Source: a virus. Taken from it: a DNA stretch of 64,000 nt. How positions within the stretch are numbered: position 1 is the first letter of the stretch; each line of letters starts with the position of its first letter. Location of the stretch: positions 1-64,000 of the IMG/VR virus record IMGVR_UViG_3300019093_001485; one strand, 5' to 3'. The notes beneath the pieces were generated by a model, which saw nothing but the letters and a program-made list of their open reading frames with translations, made no database searches and had not been told where the DNA came from. The translations under genes were made by a program, and so were the position numbers. This document shows, piece after piece, positions 57,676 through 64,000 of this stretch.

Positions 57676-59474
57676 TCATCGAGAAAGATATCAGGCATTT
57701 CCACTTTTGCTGTGGCCTCGGGGGCGGCAAGAAGGGATTCAACAAAGCCAAGCCGCGCGTGGGCAACATGGTTGGCAAGTTGCGCTGCATCGGAGGCGTG
57801 GACGTTGACCCTGCAGCCATTCGCGATTTTGACAAAATGGGCGATGGCAGACCAGGCACGGTTATGGACCTGTTCACCCGTGGCCAGTATACCGCCTTCC
57901 ATAGCAAGCAACCTCCTGGCGAATGGCAAGAAGTCACGCCTGCAGATATACGCCGCGCGGCTGGCAATGAAAGCCCGAACATTGTTTTCATTTCTAGCCC
58001 ATGCAAAGGTGCGTCCGGTCTGTTGAGCGAAAAACTCAGCCAAACGGCAAAGTACCAGGCATTGAACGAACTGACGCTGCGCTGCATCTGGCTCATGGCA
58101 GAGGCCTGGCAGGATGACCCAGTCGAGCTGATTGTATTCGAGAACGTACCGCGTCTGGCTACCCGTGGCCGCCACCTGCTCGACCAGATCAACCAGTTGC
58201 TTAACCGCTACGGCTATGCAGTTGCCGAGACAACCCACGACTGCGGCGAACTCGGTGGCCTGGCTCAATCACGCAAGCGATTCTTACTGGTGGCCCGCCA
58301 CATGGAAAAAGTACCGCCGTTCTTGTATGAACCAGAGAAAAAGCGCCTAGCTGCTGTCGGTGACGTTCTTGGCCGCATGCCCATGCCAGGTGATCTGACT
58401 GGCGGGCCAATGCACCGCATCCCTCGACTGCAGTGGAAAACATGGGTGCGCCTGGCATTTGTTGAAGCTGGCTCAGACTGGCGCAGCTTGAACAAGTTGG
58501 CCGTGAACAATGGGCACCTGAGCGATTACCTGATTGTGCCTGAGTATCGCTCTGGATACCTTGGCGTACAAAACTGGTCTGATACTTCGGGCACGGTCTG
58601 CGGGAAATCAAATGCGACAAATGGCGCGTTCTCAATTGCTGACCCTCGGATGGTGACCACTGCCGAATACAGCCAGTACGGTGTGCTGCCATGGACAGAC
58701 TCAACAGGCGTTATCAGCGCTCAATCCGCCCCTGGTGGAGGCAAGTACTCGGTTGCAGACCCGCGCATGCTGGATAGCAGCCATCACAACAACTGTTTCA
58801 GAGTTGTTGCCTGGGACGGCCATGCTGGCACCGTCACTTCTGGCCATGGCCCAAGCAGTGGCGGCGGATGCGTAGCAGACCCGCGTCGTGCTGGTCCTTC
58901 ATTTGGCAAATACGCCGTGACCAAATTTGACGAGCCTGCCGGTACCGTGATCGCAGGCAGCACGACTGGCCAAGGTGCATTTGCAGTGGCCGACCCACGC
59001 ACAAGCATGAATCGCAAGTCAGGCGATGCGTACCTGACGGGCGGTCATTACGGTGTAGTGCCATGGGATGCTGCCTGCGGAGCTGTTAGCGCATCGGCTG
59101 GCCTGGACAATGGCCGCTGGTCGGTCGCCGATCCTCGTATCGCTACCCTGCCCGCCATGGATGAAAAGACGATTGCCATCATTCAGTCTTTGGATGGCAC
59201 TTGGCACCGCCCATTTACAACGCTGGAACTGGCCGCACTGCAAAGCCTGGTCGAGCCAGAGGAATACTTGGAGCTGGACGGCCTATCTGATAGTGCTTGG
59301 CGCGAGCGTATCGGGAATGCGGTGCCACCTGCAGCAGCAGAAGCAATCGCCGAAGTCATGGGCACAACTCTACTACTGGCCTGGTCAGGAGAAACGTTCG
59401 TACTGTCGGCAATGCCTATCTGGGTGAAACCGGTGGCGGTTGCTCTGTCGGTTGCGCAAGGGGAAGCAGCGTAA
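57672..59474 (+). CDS. C5 cytosine DNA methyltransferase with internal repeats
   Basis: A 600-residue Dcm-type enzyme. Motif I FHFCCGLGGGKKGF; motif IV SSPCKGAS with catalytic C111; motif VI FENVP; motif VIII QSRKRF; motif X GNAVPP near the C terminus. Between motifs VIII and X lie about five repeats of 40-50 residues, each ending with V/I-ADPR (SIADPRM, SVADPRM, CVADPRR, AVADPRT, SVADPRI). They occupy the target-recognition region. It likely protects phage DNA from host enzymes. The recognition sequence is unknown. Confidence 0.85.
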   Translation: MIIEKDIRHFHFCCGLGGGKKGFNKAKPRVGNMVGKLRCIGGVDVDPAAIRDFDKMGDGRPGTVMDLFTRGQYTAFHSKQPPGEWQEVTPADIRRAAGNESPNIVFISSPCKGASGLLSEKLSQTAKYQALNELTLRCIWLMAEAWQDDPVELIVFENVPRLATRGRHLLDQINQLLNRYGYAVAETTHDCGELGGLAQSRKRFLLVARHMEKVPPFLYEPEKKRLAAVGDVLGRMPMPGDLTGGPMHRIPRLQWKTWVRLAFVEAGSDWRSLNKLAVNNGHLSDYLIVPEYRSGYLGVQNWSDTSGTVCGKSNATNGAFSIADPRMVTTAEYSQYGVLPWTDSTGVISAQSAPGGGKYSVADPRMLDSSHHNNCFRVVAWDGHAGTVTSGHGPSSGGGCVADPRRAGPSFGKYAVTKFDEPAGTVIAGSTTGQGAFAVADPRTSMNRKSGDAYLTGGHYGVVPWDAACGAVSASAGLDNGRWSVADPRIATLPAMDEKTIAIIQSLDGTWHRPFTTLELAALQSLVEPEEYLELDGLSDSAWRERIGNAVPPAAAEAIAEVMGTTLLLAWSGETFVLSAMPIWVKPVAVALSVAQGEAA

Positions 59475-59923
59475 TGTCACACAACAAGACACCATGGAAC
59501 CCATCAAAGACGGCAACTGCCAGGGTGAGGAATCCCCTGCCCGCGCCTATTGTGTGCCCGTTCTGCATGCATTGCTCAGTTCAAATTGTTCATCACGACT
59601 ATGTGTATGGTCGGGTGTACGGCGAATGGCCATGGGTCTATATGTGCAAGGCTTGCTGGGCATACGTGGGCATGCATCCATTCACCAACATCCCTCTGGG
59701 CACTCTGGCGGATGCCCAGCTGCGCAAAGCCAGGAAGGAGTGCAAACAACCGTTTGAAGTACTGTTTCAGTCGAAGAAGATGACTCGCGACCAGGCTTAT
59801 GCAGGTCTGGCTGCACATATGCGCCTAACCTCAGAAACATGCCATTTCGGCTGGTTCGACATCGGGCAGTGTGAAAAAGCGAGGGCCTGGGCAGTCAGTG
59901 CATTGCGCGGGGTAACTGTATGA
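59474..59923 (+). CDS. DUF3268 zinc-finger phage protein
   Basis: A 149-residue protein with CPFCMHC, CKACWAYVGMHP (DUF3268 landmarks) and NIPLGTLADAQLRKARKEC, typical of the family found in phages next to DNA-modification genes. The start overlaps the methyltransferase stop (TAATG). Confidence 0.75.
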   Translation: MSHNKTPWNPSKTATARVRNPLPAPIVCPFCMHCSVQIVHHDYVYGRVYGEWPWVYMCKACWAYVGMHPFTNIPLGTLADAQLRKARKECKQPFEVLFQSKKMTRDQAYAGLAAHMRLTSETCHFGWFDIGQCEKARAWAVSALRGVTV

Positions 59924-59925
59924 AA

Positions 59926-60171
59926 TTATTGCCCTCGATCATGAAGCAAGTTGATTGCCTCTTTAGTGGCAATTTCAACAGCGCGTCTGATCTCGCCGAT
60001 TTCAGAGGATGCTGCAACGGAACCTTTAACGGTGCCTTTGACCTCGTCGCCAAGCTTGATCTCAGCTTCCCATGTGACTTGTCTGCGGCTCTCTTCCAGG
60101 GTGCCCTTGTACGCATACATCACTTCAGGGGCGGAGTCGGGTCTGCAATAACCATCGTAAGAGTGAATCAT
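59926..60171 (-). CDS. Hypothetical protein on the opposite strand
   Basis: An 81-residue charged helical protein starting MIHSYDGYCRPDSAPEVMYA. It is the better coding frame here; the + strand frame over the same bases is F/C/G-rich and looks like a shadow. Its ATG shares the CATG with the + strand gene at 60170, so the two start divergently with no space for a promoter between them. No family recognised. Confidence 0.55.
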   Translation of the reverse strand: MIHSYDGYCRPDSAPEVMYAYKGTLEESRRQVTWEAEIKLGDEVKGTVKGSVAASSEIGEIRRAVEIATKEAINLLHDRGQ

Positions 60172-60841
60172 GTCTAATTTACCAATAAAAGAAAAGCCAA
60201 TTTTGTTTTCGGGGATCATGGTACGCGCTCTGCTGGATGGGAGCAAGACGCAGACGCGGCGACTAGTCACACCGCAACCAAGCTTAGTTCACCTTGGATT
60301 GCCCATTAAATTTACACCTCAGGACGAAAAATTAGGCAGGGTCGGAATGGTGGTTCCTTGCGCTTACGGTGCAGAAGGCGAGCAGATCTGGGTGCGTGAA
60401 ACCTTCTTTGCGTATGGCCGCTGGGAGACTCGTTATAGCGAGAAAAAGAAGCGCGATGAATGGCATTTCATTGATATGACCCTAGAGCGTGGTTGCACAT
60501 ATCAATATGCAACAGACAATCCATATGTGCTACTGGCAAATAATCGCGTTCCTGGCTGGTACAAGCGCCCCGCTATCTTCATGCCACGTGCTGTTAGTCG
60601 CCTGCAGCTCGAAATCATCAAAGTGCGCGTAGAGCGCCTGAACGAAATTAGCGAAGACGATGCAAAGGCTGAAGGTGCGCCAGGTTACGAAGAAAGTATA
60701 GACCCTTCCCCACCTGATGAACACTGCGAGTGGTCATATCAAGCGTCGTTCCGCAGGCTTTGGGAATCTATCAACGGCGCTGCCAGTTGGGCAAAGAACC
60801 CATGGGTTTGGGTAATTGAATTTAAGAGGGTTACGACATGA
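60170..60841 (+). CDS. ASCH-like phage protein (often annotated morphogenetic protein)
   Basis: A 223-residue protein: KPILFSGIMVRALLDGSKTQ then TRRLV, later GEQIWVRETFF and PWVWVIEFKRV. This pattern belongs to phage proteins linked to ASCH/EVE-type RNA- or DNA-binding folds. The morphogenetic label used in databases is not evidence of a virion role. Function unknown. Confidence 0.65.
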   Translation: MSNLPIKEKPILFSGIMVRALLDGSKTQTRRLVTPQPSLVHLGLPIKFTPQDEKLGRVGMVVPCAYGAEGEQIWVRETFFAYGRWETRYSEKKKRDEWHFIDMTLERGCTYQYATDNPYVLLANNRVPGWYKRPAIFMPRAVSRLQLEIIKVRVERLNEISEDDAKAEGAPGYEESIDPSPPDEHCEWSYQASFRRLWESINGAASWAKNPWVWVIEFKRVTT

Positions 60842-61035
60842 GCATCATTCGTGAGAACTTAATGACACAGCGCGGCTATACCCCGTACTGCGGAAATGGG
60901 CATTGTGCAGGACTAATGCCACGCACAGTGTTTAACGGCAACCAATTTGAGTGCAGGGCTTGCGGCTGGATATCTGGTTTTGAAGTTGATTTCATTGCTG
61001 AATATAAAGCAAAGTGGAAAGGCGATCAATCATGA
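60838..61035 (+). CDS. Small zinc-binding protein
   Basis: A 65-residue protein with YCGNGHC and ECRACGW, giving a four-ligand zinc site. Overlaps both neighbours by four bases. A start at 60862 is also possible. Confidence 0.55.
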   Translation: MSIIRENLMTQRGYTPYCGNGHCAGLMPRTVFNGNQFECRACGWISGFEVDFIAEYKAKWKGDQS

Positions 61036-62030
61036 GTGAAAACACCAAAATTGAATGGTGCGACCACACATTCAACCCCTGGGAAGGTTGCCAGAAGATC
61101 GGCCCAGGCTGCGACCATTGCTACGCAGAGACGCGCAATGCGCGGTTCTCTGGTGGTCAAGCGATCAACTGGGGACCAGGCGCACCACGTCGCCGCACAT
61201 CTGCCGCCAACTGGAAATTGCCATTGAAGTGGAATCGTCAGTTTGAACTCAAGCAAAACGCATGGAGGAAATTCGTAGCCTCGAATCCTGGCATGAGCGA
61301 TCAACAACTGCTAGAGGCAGGCTTCGTGATGCCGAAACGCCCTCGCGTGTTTTGCGCAAGCCTGGCAGACGTGTTTGACAATGCAGTCTCTGACGACTGG
61401 CGTGCGGATCTGTTCGACTTGATCGCTGCCACCCCTAATCTTGACTGGCTGCTGCTTACCAAGCGCATCGGCAATGTTGAGGCAATGGTGCCATATGAAT
61501 GGACATGCCCGAAACGCGGCTGGCCAGTAAACGTTTGGCTCGGTGCCACGATCGTCAACCAGGCGGAAGCAAACCGCGACATTCCTAAATTGCTGCGTGT
61601 GCCAGCGGCCAAACGCTTTCTCAGCATGGAACCTTTGCTTGGACTGGTGCAAATTGATGTGATCGAACTTGGAGGTGTATCTGAGATATATCCTCTTGTG
61701 GGCACAACACGATGTGAAGATTTTGACGGCAATCCGATACCAGACATCCCCGCGCTTGATTGGGTAATTGTTGGTGGCGAGTCGGGCCCCGGCGCACGAC
61801 CGAAGAGCCCGGAATGGGCCCGAAGCCTGCGCGACCAGTGCCAGACGGCCAGTGTGCCGTTCCTGTTTAAACAATGGGGCGAATGGCTCCCGATGCTGGG
61901 TCAAGCCGAAGGCGTGCCAGTACGAGCAAAGACCACAACTCCAGACGGCTGGGTTATGGGGCACGCTGGCAAGAAAGCCGCTGGCCGCCTGCTTGACGGC
62001 GTCGTGCACAACGGATTTACGGAGATTTGA
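61032..62030 (+). CDS. Gp37/Gp68 family protein (DUF5131)
   Basis: A 332-residue protein with IEWCDHTFNPWEGCQKIGPG and CDHCYAE at the N terminus (C-x6-C-type cluster), FLSMEPLLG and DWVIVGGESGPGARP in the middle: landmarks of the DUF5131 phage family. The cysteines recall a radical-SAM-like or iron-sulfur site; the reaction is not known. ATG 61032 overlaps the upstream stop. Confidence 0.85.
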   Translation: MSENTKIEWCDHTFNPWEGCQKIGPGCDHCYAETRNARFSGGQAINWGPGAPRRRTSAANWKLPLKWNRQFELKQNAWRKFVASNPGMSDQQLLEAGFVMPKRPRVFCASLADVFDNAVSDDWRADLFDLIAATPNLDWLLLTKRIGNVEAMVPYEWTCPKRGWPVNVWLGATIVNQAEANRDIPKLLRVPAAKRFLSMEPLLGLVQIDVIELGGVSEIYPLVGTTRCEDFDGNPIPDIPALDWVIVGGESGPGARPKSPEWARSLRDQCQTASVPFLFKQWGEWLPMLGQAEGVPVRAKTTTPDGWVMGHAGKKAAGRLLDGVVHNGFTEI

Positions 62031-62031
62031 C

Positions 62032-62898
62032 ATGGCACACAACACAAAGGAAATGCTGCGCCTGATCAAGGCGAACCCTGGAATCAGGCAAGTTGAAATT
62101 GCAGATAAGGTCGATTGCGAAATAGAAGCTGTCGAATGGGCGCTCAAAGTGCAAATTGAAATGGGCGACGTTGTGAGAAGCCAAGTTACTGGCCCCAATG
62201 GTGTCACACAGTCTGCTTACAAATTGGCCGCGAATTTCGAGGTGCTAGAAGATGCCGCGCCGATAATGTCAGTTGCACCGAAACCTGCACCAGAAAGCAA
62301 GGCGGCACCAGCCCCTCTCCAAACCAAGCCTAGCAAATCCAAGCCGGAATTGGCAATTGACTATTTGGCAAAGGTTGGCTTTGCCGATGATGTCGCCTTG
62401 CGTGTTGTCATGGGCCTGCACATTGGTGGCAATGTCAAAGCTTATCTAGCAACCGCGCTGGATAAACGCAAAGTCATTCGTGCCAAAATAAACGGCGTTA
62501 TGGGCTACGCAATTGGCGATGGCACGCCGACCAAGGTAGCCGAAAAGCAGCCGGTGATTCAGGAGCATAAAACAATGTCCATACCAGTATTTGCGGCGTC
62601 AACGCCTGCAATCACTACACCAGCGCAATCCATTGCAGTAGAACCAAACCACTCCCCTGCACCAATCGTCGCCACGCCGAATAAATACCAGCGGCAAGTT
62701 AAAGGTGCAACGGTGGACGTGTACGATATTCTCAAGGCATGGGATGTGCGTAATCCGGCCGTTCAGCACGCAATCAAGAAACTACTGCAGCCTGGTCAGC
62801 GCGGCCACAAAGACATGTTGCAAGACTTGCGCGAAGCAGGTCAGTCGGTAGCACGTGCGCTGGAGCTCGAAAGTGTTCCGCAAGATGGCAACGGATAA
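62032..62898 (+). CDS. Winged-helix-like phage protein
   Basis: A 288-residue protein starting MAHNTKEMLRLIKANPGIRQ. The N terminus is a short winged-helix domain; the middle is Pro/Ala-rich; the C terminus (YDILKAWDVRNPAVQHAIKK..QDLREAGQSVARAL) is a helical domain common in phage early proteins. Function unknown. Confidence 0.65.
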   Translation: MAHNTKEMLRLIKANPGIRQVEIADKVDCEIEAVEWALKVQIEMGDVVRSQVTGPNGVTQSAYKLAANFEVLEDAAPIMSVAPKPAPESKAAPAPLQTKPSKSKPELAIDYLAKVGFADDVALRVVMGLHIGGNVKAYLATALDKRKVIRAKINGVMGYAIGDGTPTKVAEKQPVIQEHKTMSIPVFAASTPAITTPAQSIAVEPNHSPAPIVATPNKYQRQVKGATVDVYDILKAWDVRNPAVQHAIKKLLQPGQRGHKDMLQDLREAGQSVARALELESVPQDGNG

Positions 62899-62910
62899 GA
62901 AAGAATAATT

Positions 62911-63249
62911 ATGCCAAAAACTAACGATGAGTCAGGGTTCAGTCACAAGTGGCCGAAAGGGAAAACCAAGACCACTTACATGTGCATGAGCATCGCCGGT
63001 TTCATACGAAACAACAAGTTCCCAAAAGGCTGGGACTGCTTTGAAAAGCCCGATGGCTCCCCGATGAGTCCTGGCCAGGCATTCACGTTGTTGAGCGCAC
63101 ACCAAGCCAAGGGCCACAAAGTAATCTCGATCAGTCATGAGTGCGACAACCCTTGCAAGCACGCAGACCAAGGATGCACAGGATTCGACTACGAAAACGG
63201 ATGCCCTGGATTCTTCAAGGATGTTCAAGAGGGAAAGGATGCAACATGA
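62911..63249 (+). CDS. Hypothetical phage protein with cysteines
   Basis: A 112-residue protein with a C-terminal cysteine set (HECDNPCKHADQGCTGFDYE then GCPGFF), probably metal-binding or disulfide-rich. No family recognised. Overlaps the next start by four bases. Confidence 0.55.
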   Translation: MPKTNDESGFSHKWPKGKTKTTYMCMSIAGFIRNNKFPKGWDCFEKPDGSPMSPGQAFTLLSAHQAKGHKVISISHECDNPCKHADQGCTGFDYENGCPGFFKDVQEGKDAT

Positions 63250-63575
63250 AACAAGAACTTAGAGAACGGTATGCCATGGTTGCCCAGGTATTGACAGACA
63301 AGTGGCTATATATCGAAGACATCATGGTCGAGCTGCGGACATCAGAGAACTATGCCCGCAAGCTTGTCGGTGACCTTGTGTTTTCTGACCACGTGTTACA
63401 GCGCCCTATTCCAACAGCCCGAGGGCGTAACCGGAAACAGTTTAGTTGGCATAGCGGTAAGCCGGTGCCGACAACGTACACCAGGCAATTCACACCGCAA
63501 CAAATCGATATTTGCCGCACTGACCCGCTTATGATTGCGCTGTACGGACCAGCAATAACCAGGGGGCATGTATGA
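63246..63575 (+). CDS. Small winged-helix DNA-binding protein
   Basis: A 109-residue protein starting MKQELRERYAMVAQVL. An HTH-like segment (YIEDIMVELRTSENYARKLV) suggests DNA binding. It lies just before the DUF4224 and integrase genes. Confidence 0.55.
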   Translation: MKQELRERYAMVAQVLTDKWLYIEDIMVELRTSENYARKLVGDLVFSDHVLQRPIPTARGRNRKQFSWHSGKPVPTTYTRQFTPQQIDICRTDPLMIALYGPAITRGHV

Positions 63576-63784
63576 GTGCGCAAGACTATGCTTTGACTGA
63601 CATAGAATTAAAGGAAATGACTGGCTATTCTCGCCCAGCGTACCAGTTGAAAACTCTGAAGGCATTGGGCATACCTGCGAAAAAGCGCCCGGACAATACC
63701 CTGCTAGTGATGAGGATGCACTGTCTTACTCCAGTTGCACAACAAGCCGCCAGCGGCCCCAAATTGAAATCTGCAAGAAAATAG
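63572..63784 (+). CDS. DUF4224 phage protein
   Basis: A 70-residue protein with LTDIELKEMTGYSRPAYQLK then LKALGIPAKKRPDNTLLVMR, the DUF4224 pattern. Such proteins typically sit directly before tyrosine recombinases in prophages and may regulate excision. Overlaps the upstream gene by four bases. Confidence 0.8.
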   Translation: MSAQDYALTDIELKEMTGYSRPAYQLKTLKALGIPAKKRPDNTLLVMRMHCLTPVAQQAASGPKLKSARK

Positions 63785-64000
63785 ATGAATCGCCCAAGAC
63801 TAAAGAAAACTGGATTGCCAAAGCGCGTGTACTTGAAACATGGCGCTTGGCGATTCATGTCCGCAGAAAAAATTAGAGACCCGCAGGACGGCAAATTAAA
63901 GACCTGGATCACGCTTGCCCGCGAATCTGAAGGAATCAGTGCAATGTATAGTGCACTTGCGAAGCTGTTTGGAGAAAAACAGCTTCAAGAAGATTCAATG
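63785..64000 (+). CDS. Tyrosine recombinase integrase (5' part, cut by window)
   Basis: The ATG follows the DUF4224 stop with no gap. The visible 72 residues begin MNRPRLKKTGLPKRVYLKHG, the basic opening common to phage integrases (arm-type DNA-binding domain). The catalytic domain lies outside the window. It should integrate the phage at a host attachment site beyond the right edge. Confidence 0.7.
   Translation, partial: MNRPRLKKTGLPKRVYLKHGAWRFMSAEKIRDPQDGKLKTWITLARESEGISAMYSALAKLFGEKQLQEDSM

Noticed and set aside
57429-58268. 279-residue minus-strand frame
   Set aside because: Antisense to the C5 methyltransferase with its motifs intact on the + strand.
59920-60177. + strand 85-residue frame
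   Set aside because: F/C/G-rich with few charged residues, mirrors the better minus-strand frame; considered a shadow.
61311-62207. 298-residue minus-strand frame
   Set aside because: Antisense to the well-supported Gp37/68 gene and the following gene; no domain.
1-64000. CRISPR array, insertion sequences or transposase genes
   Set aside because: No regularly spaced direct repeats, no transposase motif and no terminal inverted repeats flanking such a gene were seen.

Overview
The window is most of a large temperate phage (prophage) of roughly 60 kb or more in a proteobacterial host, probably a betaproteobacterium (Burkholderiales-like). That host guess rests only on the gene families (RdgC, UmuDC, DUF4055 portal, DUF2280 small terminase, DUF1364, DUF4224) and on a moderate GC content, so it is weak. 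The virion looks like a siphovirus: a P22-like coat protein with its own scaffold, a DUF4055 portal, and a long non-contractile tail with a tape measure of about 1936 residues. The right edge cuts into a tyrosine-recombinase integrase preceded by a DUF4224 gene, so the right attachment site lies just outside. The left attachment site was not found.

Layout. 1-3.0 kb: two small secreted or membrane proteins, then an SOS-controlled umuDC pair. 3.0-4.9 kb: accessory (moron) genes on the + strand, including an Aca2/YdiL-like regulator next to a small acidic protein whose promoter holds a perfect palindrome; this looks like an anti-CRISPR locus. 4.9-29.5 kb (minus strand): lysis (Rz1/Rz, SAR endolysin, holin-like protein), a papain-like hydrolase, tail fibre, tail tip, tape measure, frameshifted tail chaperones, tail tube, connectors, coat, scaffold, minor head protein, portal and terminase. 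29.5-43.2 kb (minus strand): small genes, a tRNA-Gly beside a tRNA-like element, a two-gene envelope moron, a regulator, DnaB helicase, a replication initiator broken by a frameshift, RusA, a PAPS-reductase/DndC-like protein coupled to a helicase-methyltransferase fusion, and a translationally coupled mini-gene chain ending at a Cro-like gene. 43.2-50.3 kb: the immunity region, with a CI-like repressor divergent from Cro, a second HTH repressor, and an AT-rich cassette carrying a response regulator, a NarX/UhpB-type sensor kinase and a TPR protein with a degenerate GGDEF domain, followed by a small-protein operon. Matching operators (ATAAAGC-N3-GCTTTAT) lie at both edges of this region, at 43.24 and 50.23 kb, each on a promoter. 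50.3-64 kb (+ strand): the early-right operon, with a 1-kb hairpin-dense noncoding stretch, RecT plus a RecB-like nuclease, RdgC, a C5 cytosine methyltransferase with internal repeats, a Gp37/68 protein, DUF4224 and integrase.

How it works together. The CI-like repressor probably silences the leftward (Cro, replication, late regulator) and rightward (recombination, modification, integration) operons through the shared palindromes. Neither repressor carries an S24 autocleavage domain, so classical RecA-driven cleavage is not evident, and the two-component cassette inside the immunity region is a candidate for an extra input to the lysogeny decision or for host reprogramming. The most unusual items are the 1-kb structured RNA candidate at 50.5-51.5 kb, the sensor-kinase cassette in the immunity region, the acr-aca2-like locus, an in-frame amber codon in the tail fibre, and a signal-peptide-like N terminus on the major coat protein.
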